From Streptomyces griseus subsp. griseus (lineage in GTDB: Bacteria > Actinomycetota > Actinomycetes > Streptomycetales > Streptomycetaceae): a DNA stretch of 64,000 bases. Location of the stretch: the NCBI RefSeq assembly GCF_000720255.1, contig NZ_JOJE01000005.1:572769-636768 (forward strand), given 5' to 3'. The translations under genes were made by a program, and so were the position numbers. Below, piece by piece: positions 25,215 to 33,955 of the stretch. The notes beneath the pieces were generated by a model. That model made no database searches, had not been told where the DNA came from, and worked only from the letters and a program-made list of their open reading frames with translations. Every line of letters begins with the position of its first letter. The first letter of the stretch is position 1.

Positions 25215-26143
25215 CCGCTGTGGCAGACCCCTTCGTACACCCAGCGCTCTTCTACCGCGACGAGCAGGAGTACCTCGCGGGCACGGTCCCCTTCGTGCGC
25301 GAGGCCGTCGAGGCCGGGGAGCCGGTGGCGGTCGCGGTGCCCGGCGAGAACCTGCGGCTCATCCAGGACGGCCTCGGGGACGCCGCCGCGGGCGTACGGT
25401 TCCTCGACATGCGCCAGGCGGGACGCAACCCCGGCCGGATCATCCCCGGTGTGCTGCGCGCCTTCGCCGACGCCCAGCCGTCCGGCCGCCGCGTGCGGAT
25501 CATCGGCGAGCCGATCTGGGCGGGCCGCACGGCGAACGAGTACCCCGCCTGCGTCCAGCACGAGGCGCTGATCAACGCGGCCTTCCAGGGCCGTGAGGTC
25601 ACCATCCTCTGTCCCTACGACGTCAAGCGCCTCGACGAGCAGGTCCTCACCGACGCCCTGGCCACCCACCCCACCCTCATCACCTCCGGCTCCCCGCTGC
25701 CCCGGGCCAGTGGCGCCTACGACCCCGAGGCCGTCGTCGCCGGCTACAACCGGCCGCTGTCCCACGTGCCGGACGTGCAGGGCCTGGTCTTCGACGACGT
25801 GACGCTGCCCGGCGCCCGGTACCACGCCACCGCCGAGGGGATGCGGCTCGGCCTCACCGGCACCCGGCTCGACGACCTGTCGCTCATCACGGCCGAGCTG
25901 ACCACCAACAGCGTGGTGCACGGCGGCGGCGTGGGCGAGCTGCGGGTATGGGCCGAGGACGGGTACGTGGTGTGCGAGGTCCGCGACAGCGGACGGCTGG
26001 AGGACCCGCTCGCCGGCCGGCGCCCCGCCCCGCACGAGCAGCGCGGCGGCCGCGGGCTGCTGCTGGTCAACCTCATCGCCGACCTCGTCCGGGTGCACAC
26101 GGACCACGAGGGCACGACGATCCGCGTGTTCCTGGCCCCCTGA
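25211..26143 (+). CDS. MEDS domain plus GHKL ATPase, anti-sigma-type regulator
   Basis: 310 residues. The N-terminal MEDS sensory domain (about 10-180; HPALFYRDEQEYLAGTVPFV, FLDMRQAGRNPGRI, EPIWAGRT) is related to the DcmR sensor family. The C-terminal histidine-kinase-like ATPase (about 220-305) has the N box ELTTNSVVHG, the G1 box VRDSG and the G2 box GRGLLLV. There is no phospho-acceptor histidine domain, so it should be an anti-sigma-factor-type serine kinase rather than a sensor histidine kinase. It overlaps the upstream STAS gene by four bases and ends 23 bases from the convergent MreB-like gene. Confidence 0.88.
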   Translation: MTAVADPFVHPALFYRDEQEYLAGTVPFVREAVEAGEPVAVAVPGENLRLIQDGLGDAAAGVRFLDMRQAGRNPGRIIPGVLRAFADAQPSGRRVRIIGEPIWAGRTANEYPACVQHEALINAAFQGREVTILCPYDVKRLDEQVLTDALATHPTLITSGSPLPRASGAYDPEAVVAGYNRPLSHVPDVQGLVFDDVTLPGARYHATAEGMRLGLTGTRLDDLSLITAELTTNSVVHGGGVGELRVWAEDGYVVCEVRDSGRLEDPLAGRRPAPHEQRGGRGLLLVNLIADLVRVHTDHEGTTIRVFLAP

Positions 26144-26166
26144 GCCGCCGTGGAGCCGCCGGCCGC

Positions 26167-27204
26167 TCAGCCGGCCAGAGGGTCCAGGGCCAGCGGCTGG
26201 ATCTTGCCCTCCAGCATCGCGCCCAGGCCCATCGCCGCGCACACGTCGGGGCGTTCGGCGATGTGCACCGGCATGCCGGTGGCCTGCCGCAGCATCTGGT
26301 CGAGGCCGGGGAGCAGCGCGCTGCCGCCGACCATCATGATCCCGCGGTCGGCGAGGTCGGCCACCAGGTCGGGCGGGCAGTCCCGTAGCACCCTTCCGAT
26401 GCCGTCGAGCACCGCCGTCAGCGGCGTCTCGATCGCGCCCCGAACGGCGGCGGTGTCCACCTGCACGGAACGGGCCAGGCCGGTCGCGACGTCCCGTCCG
26501 TGGATCTCCGTCGAGGCCGGGCCGTGCGGGGTGAGTCCGTTCCCGGATAGGGCCAGCTGGAGCGGACGTACCGACTGGCTGGGAAGCATCAGCTCGTGTT
26601 CGTGCCGCAGGTGCTGCACGATCGCGTGGTCCACGGCCTCGCCGCCGACGGGGACGCGTTCGGCGGTCACGATCGAGCCGAGGGACAGCACGGCCACCTG
26701 GGTGGCCGCGGCCCCGCACACCATGATCATGGTGGCCTCGGGCTGCTCCACGGGCAGCCCGCAGCCGACGGCGGCGGCGATCAGGGTGTCCACGAGTTCC
26801 ACCCGGCGCGCGCCGAGCCCGACCAGCGTCTCGATCGCCGCCCGCTGGGCCAGCGGGTCGGCGTCGTGCGGGGTGCACGCCGCGGCCCGCAGGAACGGCT
26901 TGCGGCGCAGGGAACGGCGGACCTTGTCGCCGAGCAGATGGCGCAGCATGCGCTGAGCCATCTCGATGTCGACGACCGTCCCGCCCGAGACGGGGCGGGC
27001 CACGCGGATGTAGTGGGGGGTGCGGCCCGTCATCTTCTCCGCGAACTCCCCGACCGCGATCAGCGCGCCCGTGCGGGTGTTCACGGCGGCGGCGGACGGC
27101 TGGTCCACGACGAGCCCCGCCCCCTTCACATACACCCGCGTCCGCGCCGCACCCAGGTCGACGGCGAAGTGGCAGCGGCGCAGCTGCTCCAGACTGGCGC
27201 TCAT
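26167..27204 (-). CDS. mbl: MreB/Mbl-like actin-fold protein
   Basis: 345 residues, the usual MreB length, from ATG 27204 behind GGGAGGA. Actin-fold markers are present: a phosphate-1 loop FAVDLGAARTRVYV, PVGGEAVDHAIVQHL, and the adenosine motif MMVGGSALLPGLDQMLRQ. MreB proteins assemble membrane-associated filaments; in Streptomyces they mainly affect spore wall synthesis. It resembles the divergent paralogue Mbl more than MreB itself, since it is not next to mreC/mreD; the symbol is tentative. It follows the SAV_2336-type gene by 208 bp on the same strand. That gap holds two direct copies of a motif close to GAGGCCCGCCGCCGGGCGG (27239-27295), of unknown meaning. Confidence 0.8.
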   Translation of the reverse strand: MSASLEQLRRCHFAVDLGAARTRVYVKGAGLVVDQPSAAAVNTRTGALIAVGEFAEKMTGRTPHYIRVARPVSGGTVVDIEMAQRMLRHLLGDKVRRSLRRKPFLRAAACTPHDADPLAQRAAIETLVGLGARRVELVDTLIAAAVGCGLPVEQPEATMIMVCGAAATQVAVLSLGSIVTAERVPVGGEAVDHAIVQHLRHEHELMLPSQSVRPLQLALSGNGLTPHGPASTEIHGRDVATGLARSVQVDTAAVRGAIETPLTAVLDGIGRVLRDCPPDLVADLADRGIMMVGGSALLPGLDQMLRQATGMPVHIAERPDVCAAMGLGAMLEGKIQPLALDPLAG

Positions 27205-27412
27205 TCCTGGTCCTCCCGAGTGCGCGGGCCGTGAGGGCCGCCCGGTGGCGGGCCTCGCGGACGTCGGACCGCCCGGCGGCGGGCCTCCCTCGCATGGTGC
27301 GCGGGACGGCGTGGGGGCCGCCTTCTGGAGGGGGCCGGGCGGGGCGCCGCTGAATGGGGGGTTTTGACGCGACCGTCGGACGGGTGGGGGGTTTCGTCGG
27401 CCGGGCACGTGT

Positions 27413-30400
27413 TCAGAGCGAGCGGGCGGCCCCCAGTACGGGGGCGAGGGAGGGCACGGTGATCTCGCAGCCGGCCTCGCGCAACCTCTGCTCCGCCGTG
27501 GGATTGCGGGCGAGGCCGACGAAACTCAGGCCGGCTTGCTGGGCGGCGGTCAGTTCGGCGACGGTCGAGCCGATCACGACGCCCGTGGGGTCGGGCCGGC
27601 CGGGGGAGCGCAGGGCACGCAGCAGACAGTCGGGGTGCGGCGTGAGCAGCCCGAGGTCCTCGCCGCGGCCGTGGACGCCGGCGAGAGGGAGGTTGTAGGG
27701 CTCCAGGTAGCGGTGGACGGCCTGCGGGCAGACGTCCGTGACGACGTGCACCGGGCGGCCCGAGTCGTGCAGGGCGCGCACCAGCGGCACGGAGTTGTGC
27801 GTGGTCGGCGCGTCGGGGACGGCCGCCAGTTCGAGCGCGTCGAGGCGCTCGCGCAGCAGCGGCCCGAGCCTGTCCCGCGCGAAGGCACGCAGCAGGTCCA
27901 GCGGATGCGTGAACATCTCCCGGCCCGCCGCGTGCACCCGGGGCAGGGAGCGGCCCGCGAGCGCGTCCTGCGGGGAGCGGTGCTCGGCGACGAGGGCCAG
28001 CAGGTCGAGTACGGCCTCGCGCGCGGTCTGCGCGGAGTACAGGCGGGTGACGGGACCGTCGAAGCCGAGCAGCACCGTCTCCGCGTCCGCGAGCACACCG
28101 GACAACGGGCGCCGCGGCGGCGCCGTGAGCCGCGGCTCGGGCAGCGGCGTGCCCTCCGGGGCGAGCTGCACCGCACACGCCACCGAGAGCCCCGGCACCG
28201 GCCATCCGTGCAGCCCCGAGTTCAGCGCCCGCTGGGCCGCGCCCGCCCGGCGCTGGGGATGGCGGCGGGTGACACGGGGCGCCGACTCCAGCACGTGCTC
28301 CAGCAGCCGCTCCGCCACACCCGTGGCCTCCGCGCGCACGAACGCGACCGGGTCCTCGACATGCCACGACAGCTCGACCGCGGCCACGAAGGCGCCCTTG
28401 CCGGAGCTCGGCAGGGACACCCGGTAGTGGGCCTGGTGCGTCGTCAGGTCGACCTCGTAGTACGTCGTCACCCGCGGCGGACGCCCCCCGTACGGCCGCG
28501 CCGGATCGAGCAGCGTCAGCGGACCGTCGGGCCGCGTGTGCACGATGGCCGTGCGGCCGGGGGCGGGGACACCGAGCTGACGGAGGTCGGGGGTGATGAA
28601 AGGCCCCTTCACGAGGTCCCGGCTCTCGGTGCCGGGCGGCGGCTGGGTCGGGGAGAGCGCGCAGTACCACGCGAGGGGTGGGGTGTCGGGGTCACTGCCC
28701 CGGTACAAGGGCATGAAGCGCTGGGCGCCCTGGGCGGCGGAGCTGCCGCCGAACTCCTCGTAGAGGCCCGGTGGGATGACGACCAGGAGGTCGGCCGGGA
28801 CGCGCTCGTGGAGCTCCCGCGCCTCCGTCGGCGTGGCGGAGCCGTTCCAGAACGTCACCTTGAGACGGGGCGGGTCCGTGAGCCCGGTCATGGCCCCGGG
28901 GAGGTGGCGCAGGGCGGCTACGAGAACCGGCAGCAGGTAGGCGGCGGGTTCGGTGCGGACGGCATAGCCGTCGGGGCTCACCCGGACCTCGTACTGCTGG
29001 GAGGCCAGCGCCCCGCGCGAGAGCATCTCGTGCACCGCGTACTCGAGCGTGATGCGGGCCTCGGGCCGGCCGGTCAGGTCGTCGGCCTCGAAGAGGATCG
29101 TGGGACGCCCGTCGTCGTCGGGGCTGCCCGGTTCGTCGGACCCCTCCCCGCCCAGCCGCCGTACCGTCTCCTCGCTGACCGTCGCGAACGCGGCGCCGCC
29201 CTGAGCGCCCTCCTTGCCCCTCTCCGCCCGGAACTCACCCGCCGCGAGCCCCGCCCGGTCGTCGATCAGCGCGCCCACCTCCGCCAGGAACTCGCGGGTG
29301 CGGCCGCGGGCCGAGCGGGGGAGGGTGCGCAGGAGCAGGTCGCGCACGCCGGGGCGGAAGTCGTACGAGCCCGGCGGTCCGGGGGCGGTCGTCAGCATGC
29401 CGCTGAGGATCACCTCGGCGAGGTGCTGCGGGCGCGGTTCGCGGTCCACCGTGCGCTGCACCAGACGCATCACCGGCACGGAGGGCACGGCCAGCGCGAG
29501 GTGGCCGGCGAGCCGGAACGCCTCGGGGGACGCGGTCGCGCGGAAGCGCAGGACCAGGTCCTCCGGGCCGGCGGTGGTGACGGCGGGGGCCGGTTCGGCT
29601 GGCACGGCGGGGGCCACCGGCAGCCACGCCACCGCGCCCGGCATCCGCCGGCCGCCCGGATCCGCCAACAGCGCGGCCCAGTTGGCCAGCCAGCGGGCGC
29701 CCACCTCCAGGACGGGCAGGGGCACGGCGTACGGGGGCGGGGGCGGGGTGTCCGGGTCGTACGGCGTGAAGGCGAGGGCGGCGGAGGGCGCCGCCGCGGC
29801 CGCGGGCGTGAGCAGGCCGGGCTCGGCGGGCAGGGCCGTCGTCGGCCACAGGTGCTCCGGCAGCGGCTGGAGCACGGCCACGGGCATGCGGTCCGCCCAG
29901 TGGCGCAGGGTGGCGTACCAGAGCTCGCCCGCCGGGCCGGGGCGCCACTGCGGGCCCATGCAGTCGCTGACGAGGAGGGTGACGGTACGGCCGTCGTCGG
30001 AGGCGGGGACGTGCCGGGCCCGGCCGTCGGGGCCCGCGGGGTGCAGGGTGACCGTACGGAAGATGCCCGACTGGGCGAGGACGGTGTGCAGTTCGCGGAC
30101 CAGGGGGCGCCACACCGGCATGGTGGGGCCCGTGTCGTGCACGAGGTTGAGGCGCAGCCAGCGGTCGGGCGCCGGGCGCAGCACGGGCAGCCAGACATCG
30201 GGGTGGGCGCCGAGGCGGGCGATGCGGTCGGCCGTCGCCTTCTCGTCCAGCACCCGCGCGCGCGGCGCGGGCACCTTCCGCTTCAGCGGCCGCAGCGCCC
30301 GCTGCAACGCCAGTGGATGCGGCAGCATCGGCGGCGCCGGCGCGAGCAGCGAGGGCCCGCCGCCGTTCCCCTCCGACCGCTGCCCGGGCACGGGCAGGTG

Positions 30401-30739
30401 GAGCGGGACACGACCGTCGGGGTGCGGGGCCGTGTCGGGGGGTTCGGGGCGGGGTGTCTCGACGTCGACGGGGGCGTCGTCGCTGCCGGAGACGCCGTCG
30501 TCCAAGCTCGCGACCTCCGCGGTGCCGTCGCCCGTGGAGTCGTCGTCGCCCGATGATGCGGCGGACCCGTCCTCACCGGAGACCTCCTCCGGCCCCACCT
30601 GCTGTGCGAGCCACAGCACTTCCGCGATCTCCAGCGGCGTCGGGCCCCCTGCCGGGCCCGCGTCACCTCCCGAAGCGGCAGCGCGCAGCACGGACGCCAG
30701 CCACGCGACGGACGCCCCGTCACGACCCTCAGAAGCCAT
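27413..30739 (-). CDS. SAV_2336-type vWA-like protein of a ternary conflict system with degenerate C-terminal HAD domain
   Basis: 1108 residues. The N-terminus (TPLEIAEVLWLAQQVG) matches the SAV_2336 family. An acidic linker follows, then a vWA-like region about 180-330 (LNLVHDTGPTMPVW in place of the metal-site DxSxS, and TVTLLVSDCMGPQW). Next come a helical region about 400-520 and a beta-rich part about 700-880. A HAD-like domain occupies about 888-1108 (ETVLLGFDGPVTRLYS, GSTVAELTAAQQAG). The HAD nucleophile position is Gly892, and the Lys and second-Asp positions are Thr1033, Ser1058 and Glu1062, so phosphatase activity is unlikely. The start overlaps the MoxR stop by 11 bases, implying coupling. 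In the VMAP ternary systems a vWA protein works with a MoxR ATPase and an effector; the assignment is by family and context. Confidence 0.8.
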   Translation of the reverse strand: MASEGRDGASVAWLASVLRAAASGGDAGPAGGPTPLEIAEVLWLAQQVGPEEVSGEDGSAASSGDDDSTGDGTAEVASLDDGVSGSDDAPVDVETPRPEPPDTAPHPDGRVPLHLPVPGQRSEGNGGGPSLLAPAPPMLPHPLALQRALRPLKRKVPAPRARVLDEKATADRIARLGAHPDVWLPVLRPAPDRWLRLNLVHDTGPTMPVWRPLVRELHTVLAQSGIFRTVTLHPAGPDGRARHVPASDDGRTVTLLVSDCMGPQWRPGPAGELWYATLRHWADRMPVAVLQPLPEHLWPTTALPAEPGLLTPAAAAAPSAALAFTPYDPDTPPPPPYAVPLPVLEVGARWLANWAALLADPGGRRMPGAVAWLPVAPAVPAEPAPAVTTAGPEDLVLRFRATASPEAFRLAGHLALAVPSVPVMRLVQRTVDREPRPQHLAEVILSGMLTTAPGPPGSYDFRPGVRDLLLRTLPRSARGRTREFLAEVGALIDDRAGLAAGEFRAERGKEGAQGGAAFATVSEETVRRLGGEGSDEPGSPDDDGRPTILFEADDLTGRPEARITLEYAVHEMLSRGALASQQYEVRVSPDGYAVRTEPAAYLLPVLVAALRHLPGAMTGLTDPPRLKVTFWNGSATPTEARELHERVPADLLVVIPPGLYEEFGGSSAAQGAQRFMPLYRGSDPDTPPLAWYCALSPTQPPPGTESRDLVKGPFITPDLRQLGVPAPGRTAIVHTRPDGPLTLLDPARPYGGRPPRVTTYYEVDLTTHQAHYRVSLPSSGKGAFVAAVELSWHVEDPVAFVRAEATGVAERLLEHVLESAPRVTRRHPQRRAGAAQRALNSGLHGWPVPGLSVACAVQLAPEGTPLPEPRLTAPPRRPLSGVLADAETVLLGFDGPVTRLYSAQTAREAVLDLLALVAEHRSPQDALAGRSLPRVHAAGREMFTHPLDLLRAFARDRLGPLLRERLDALELAAVPDAPTTHNSVPLVRALHDSGRPVHVVTDVCPQAVHRYLEPYNLPLAGVHGRGEDLGLLTPHPDCLLRALRSPGRPDPTGVVIGSTVAELTAAQQAGLSFVGLARNPTAEQRLREAGCEITVPSLAPVLGAARSL

Positions 30740-31766
30740 CGCCGTCCGCCGTGGTGTTCAGGTACGGCATGAGCTGTTCGGCGAGTTCGTCGAGGGAGGT
30801 GGTGTCGAGGCCGGCGACGCCGGTCAGGTAGATGGCGTTGAGGAGCTGGTCGGTGGCGAGTTCGCCCGTGCCGGCGCGTTCCAGGAAGCGGGTGATGAGG
30901 TGATCGGCGTGGCCCTCCGGCGTGCCGAGGTGGGCGCGGACGATCTCGGTGAGCTGGTCGCGGTCGGGGCGGCGCAGCCGGAGCCGGACGCAGCGGCGCA
31001 GGAACGCGGGCGGGAACTCGCGTTCGCCGTTGCTGGTGAGGACGACGAAGGGGAAGGCACGGCAGCGCACCCGGCCGCGGCTGATCGGCACGGGCATGTC
31101 GGTGCCGTCGGCCAGGACCTCCGCCGTGCCGCCACCGCCACCGGTGGTGTGGCGGGCCGCGCGGACCAGCTCAGGGATCTCGTACTGGCCCTCCTCCAGC
31201 ACGTTCAGCAGGTCGTTGGGCAGGTCGAGGTCGCTCTTGTCGATCTCGTCGACGAGGAGGGCGCGGGGCCGGTCGTAGGGGAGCAGGGCGGTGCCGAGGG
31301 GGCCGAGACGCAGATGGTCCTCGACGCCTTCGCCGGCCGTGGGCCGTCCGTCGTACCGGGCCGCCGCCTGCCGGGCCGCGTAGAGGCGGGACAGCGGGTC
31401 GTACTGGTAGAGGCCGTCGGCGAGGGTGCTGCGGCTGGTGATGTTCCAGCGCAGGACCGGGCCGAGGCGCAGCTCTCGTGCCACCGCGTACGCCAGGGAC
31501 GACTTGCCGGTGCCGGGCGGGCCGGTGACGAGGAGGGGGCGGCGCAGGCAGAGCGCGGCGTTGACCAGCTGGACGCTCTCCGGGGTGGCGACGTACGTCC
31601 TGGCGCGGTGCGTCCGGTCCGGGGAGATCGCCGCCTCGTCGTCGGTGTCGCGGGGCGGGGGCACGACGGGCTCGCCGTCGAAGGCGCGCCACGGGGGCGG
31701 GGCGGGCAGCCGTTCGATGCCGTCGTGCGGCTCGTTCTTCCCGGTGTAGACGGACCAGTGGGGCAT
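30729..31766 (-). CDS. MoxR-type AAA+ ATPase
   Basis: 345 residues. Walker A is GPPGTGKS (82-89) and Walker B ALLVDEID (169-176), followed by sensor-1 VLTSNGER and the arginine-finger region PAFLRRCVRLRL. The sequence MPHWSVYTGKNEPHDGIERL at the N-terminus is typical of MoxR proteins paired with SAV_2336 proteins in actinomycetes. MoxR ATPases act as chaperones that remodel partners carrying vWA domains; the partner here is the next gene, whose start overlaps this stop. The ATG at 31766 has GGAGA upstream. It follows the protease gene by 90 bases. Confidence 0.9.
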   Translation of the reverse strand: MPHWSVYTGKNEPHDGIERLPAPPPWRAFDGEPVVPPPRDTDDEAAISPDRTHRARTYVATPESVQLVNAALCLRRPLLVTGPPGTGKSSLAYAVARELRLGPVLRWNITSRSTLADGLYQYDPLSRLYAARQAAARYDGRPTAGEGVEDHLRLGPLGTALLPYDRPRALLVDEIDKSDLDLPNDLLNVLEEGQYEIPELVRAARHTTGGGGGTAEVLADGTDMPVPISRGRVRCRAFPFVVLTSNGEREFPPAFLRRCVRLRLRRPDRDQLTEIVRAHLGTPEGHADHLITRFLERAGTGELATDQLLNAIYLTGVAGLDTTSLDELAEQLMPYLNTTADGDGF

Positions 31767-31856
31767 GGGTGGTCTCCGGTCTCCGTACTTTCTCGCATCT
31801 CGGCGGGGCCAAGGGCGTCTTGGCGGCTGGTGGCGCCGTCTCGGCGGCGCGCGTGG

Positions 31857-33551
31857 TCAGGCCACGGGCGACTGGGCGTGGGCGGACGCGGTGGCGTGCG
31901 GGTCGGTGAAGACGCGCGGGTCGTCCCACAGCAGCTGGATGTCCCGGGCCCAGTGGCCGTCCTCCGCGTCGGCCTCCTCCCGCAACGCGAGGATGTGCCG
32001 GGGCAGCTCGGCGGGCGGCACCTCGGAGAGGCAGGCGTCCAGTTCGTCCAGGAACGCCTTGCCGGTGCAGTCGTCGGCGCCCCCGCAGCCCTCCTCGCCG
32101 GAGAGACAGCCGGTGCGCGACCACACGATCACCGGCGCCGGCGCGGTGAGCGAGGTGTCGAAGTGGGGGCGCGTCCGGGCCGCCGCCGGGGCGGTGGCGA
32201 AGCCCGCGAGACAGGCGTCCGGCTTGCGCAGCCGCACCCGCAGCCTGCCCGGCTGCTCGGCGCTGCCGCAGTCGACGCGATGCAGCCGGGCACCGGGGAA
32301 GGAGTCCAGCCGGTTCCAGGCCCGGGTCAGGACGTGCCGGGTGCTGGCCTTGCGCCGGGCGTGGTCGGTGACGACGAGCGGGTACACACAGCCCAGCGGG
32401 GTGTCGTCGTCGGGTGCGCTCTCCCAGCGGTCGACCGGCCAGTCCAGCCAGTCGCGGGGCAGCGCGAACGCGATCAACTCGTCCGCGCCGGGCGTCAGAT
32501 ACCGGAACGCGGCCTCGATACGGTCCTGGACGTACGCACGCAGCCGCCCCTGCGGAACGGTGTCCGAGTCGACCGGGTGTCTGCGTCCCTGGCTGTACGC
32601 CGACACCTCGACGCGCACCAGACCGTCACCGGCACCGCTGTGCTTGAGCTCGACGAGGATCGGCGCCCAGTCCGGCGCGGGCGTCTCCGGCTCCCGGGTC
32701 ACCAGCAGTGACTCCAACCGGTCGGTGAGCCGGGCCAGCGTCTCCGCGGCGTCCGGTCCGTCGAGTTCGCACAGCACGAACAGCGCCGCCGACCACAGCG
32801 AGTCGAACCCCTCCTCGGGAGGATCGGGATCGAACGGGCCGGCCGCGGCCGTGTAGAGCCGCACCGGATCGCAGTCCACGCCCGCGCGCACCGCCCGCTC
32901 GACCAGCGCGCGCAGCCGGGTCCGGTCGGCGGTGCGATGGTCGGAGGTGGGAACCAGGCCCTTGAGGTCGGGCCAGTACTGGGCCATCACCTGCGTCGGC
33001 ATCATCCGCCCGTTGCGCACACCCCGGGCACCGGCCGCCGCCGTGACCATGCCGACGACCTCACCGGTGTCGACCAGGGTGACCGCCGCGCCGCTGAACC
33101 CGGGGGCGAGCGGCTGCCCGTCCGGCTGCCAGGCCTCCAGCTGGAGCCACTCCCGGCTGATCAACTGCGGTGCGGTGACGCGGTACTCGGCGAGGGTGCC
33201 CTCGTCGAAGCCGGTCGGGAAGCCGTACACGACGAGCTTGCGGGGCGCCGCGCCGTGGGCCGCGTCCGCGGGGGCCAGCGCGGCCGGGGCGATCGCGACC
33301 TCCCGCTCCAGCTCCAGGACGGCCAGGTCGCCGAGGTCGACAGGACCTCCGGCCCAGCCGCCGTCGGCGACCACCTTGGCCGGTACGGAAGGCAGGTCCG
33401 GGCGCTCGGTGAACGTCACCGTCAGCCCGTCCCGGGCGCCGTCCCGCACGACATGGGCGCACGTCAGCACCTTGCCCGGGGTCACCAGGAAACCCGCCCC
33501 GGCCACCTTGCCCCCGCACTCGATCCGGGCGTGCCACTCGGCGCTGTTCAT
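31857..33551 (-). CDS. trypsin-like serine protease fused to a VMAP-C-like domain
   Basis: 564 residues, no signal peptide, so it acts in the cytosol. The N-terminal S1-type protease domain (about 5-200) has the triad His33 (LTCAHVV), Asp75 (GDLAVLEL) and Ser153 (PGFSGAAV). The C-terminal half (about 300-564; VRVEVSAYSQGRR, FALPRDWLDWPVDRW, YPLVVTDHARR) looks like the VMAP C-terminal domain described for vWA-MoxR-associated proteins. The start overlaps the Trypco-like stop by four bases. In the proposed model the protease is the effector, held inactive by its partners and released on a trigger. Function here is inferred from family and gene order. Confidence 0.85.
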   Translation of the reverse strand: MNSAEWHARIECGGKVAGAGFLVTPGKVLTCAHVVRDGARDGLTVTFTERPDLPSVPAKVVADGGWAGGPVDLGDLAVLELEREVAIAPAALAPADAAHGAAPRKLVVYGFPTGFDEGTLAEYRVTAPQLISREWLQLEAWQPDGQPLAPGFSGAAVTLVDTGEVVGMVTAAAGARGVRNGRMMPTQVMAQYWPDLKGLVPTSDHRTADRTRLRALVERAVRAGVDCDPVRLYTAAAGPFDPDPPEEGFDSLWSAALFVLCELDGPDAAETLARLTDRLESLLVTREPETPAPDWAPILVELKHSGAGDGLVRVEVSAYSQGRRHPVDSDTVPQGRLRAYVQDRIEAAFRYLTPGADELIAFALPRDWLDWPVDRWESAPDDDTPLGCVYPLVVTDHARRKASTRHVLTRAWNRLDSFPGARLHRVDCGSAEQPGRLRVRLRKPDACLAGFATAPAAARTRPHFDTSLTAPAPVIVWSRTGCLSGEEGCGGADDCTGKAFLDELDACLSEVPPAELPRHILALREEADAEDGHWARDIQLLWDDPRVFTDPHATASAHAQSPVA

Positions 33552-33916
33552 GCGGACGGGCCGGCCTCCGGGGTGGACGGGGGCGCGGCCGGCGGCTGCT
33601 GCCCGGACGGGGACCAGGTCAGCCGGACGACGAGGTGGCCCTCCGCGGTGCCTTTGGCAATGATCGCGCCCGTCTCGGCGGCCAGCTTCACCCCGAACTC
33701 GATCTCGACGCCGTCGGGTCGCAGCGAGCCGTCCCGGAAGACCCGCAGTGCCGACTCGGCCGCCGCGCGCACGCCGTCCAGGGCGCCCTCGAAGGTGCGT
33801 GCCGCCTGGACCGTACCGTCACCTCGGGCGACCAGACGGGAGCCGTACTGCTCCTCGACGGCCTCGACGGCGATCACGGCACCGTCGCCCGTCTTGAACT
33901 CCACCACACCTTCCAT
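33548..33916 (-). CDS. Trypco1-like small protein (trypsin co-occurring domain, CU044_2847 family)
   Basis: 122 residues. The body (VVEFKTGDGAVIAVEAVEEQ, ALDGVRAAAESAL, VEIEFGVKLAAETGAIIAKG, LVVRLTW) matches the small beta-alpha proteins that accompany cytosolic trypsin-like proteases in actinomycete conflict loci. The Pro-rich tail is probably disordered. The stop overlaps the protease start as ATGA. It probably serves as a regulator or adaptor of the protease. It starts 39 bases after the carboxyltransferase stop, so the conflict genes and the malonyl-CoA genes may share a transcript. Confidence 0.8.
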   Translation of the reverse strand: MEGVVEFKTGDGAVIAVEAVEEQYGSRLVARGDGTVQAARTFEGALDGVRAAAESALRVFRDGSLRPDGVEIEFGVKLAAETGAIIAKGTAEGHLVVRLTWSPSGQQPPAAPPSTPEAGPSA

Positions 33917-33955
33917 GGGTCCCCCGTCGTGCGGCTGCAGTGTGCACCTTCATTG

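Noticed and set aside
26144..26166. GC-rich inverted repeat between the convergent MEDS-ATPase and MreB-like genes
   Set aside because: CCGGC/GCCGG pairing is only five or six bases and is expected often at this GC content.
24656..27295. long N-terminal extension of the STAS-ANTAR frame
   Set aside because: It reads through the opposite-strand MEDS/STAS genes and another frame of the MreB gene; only the last 225 residues are a real protein.
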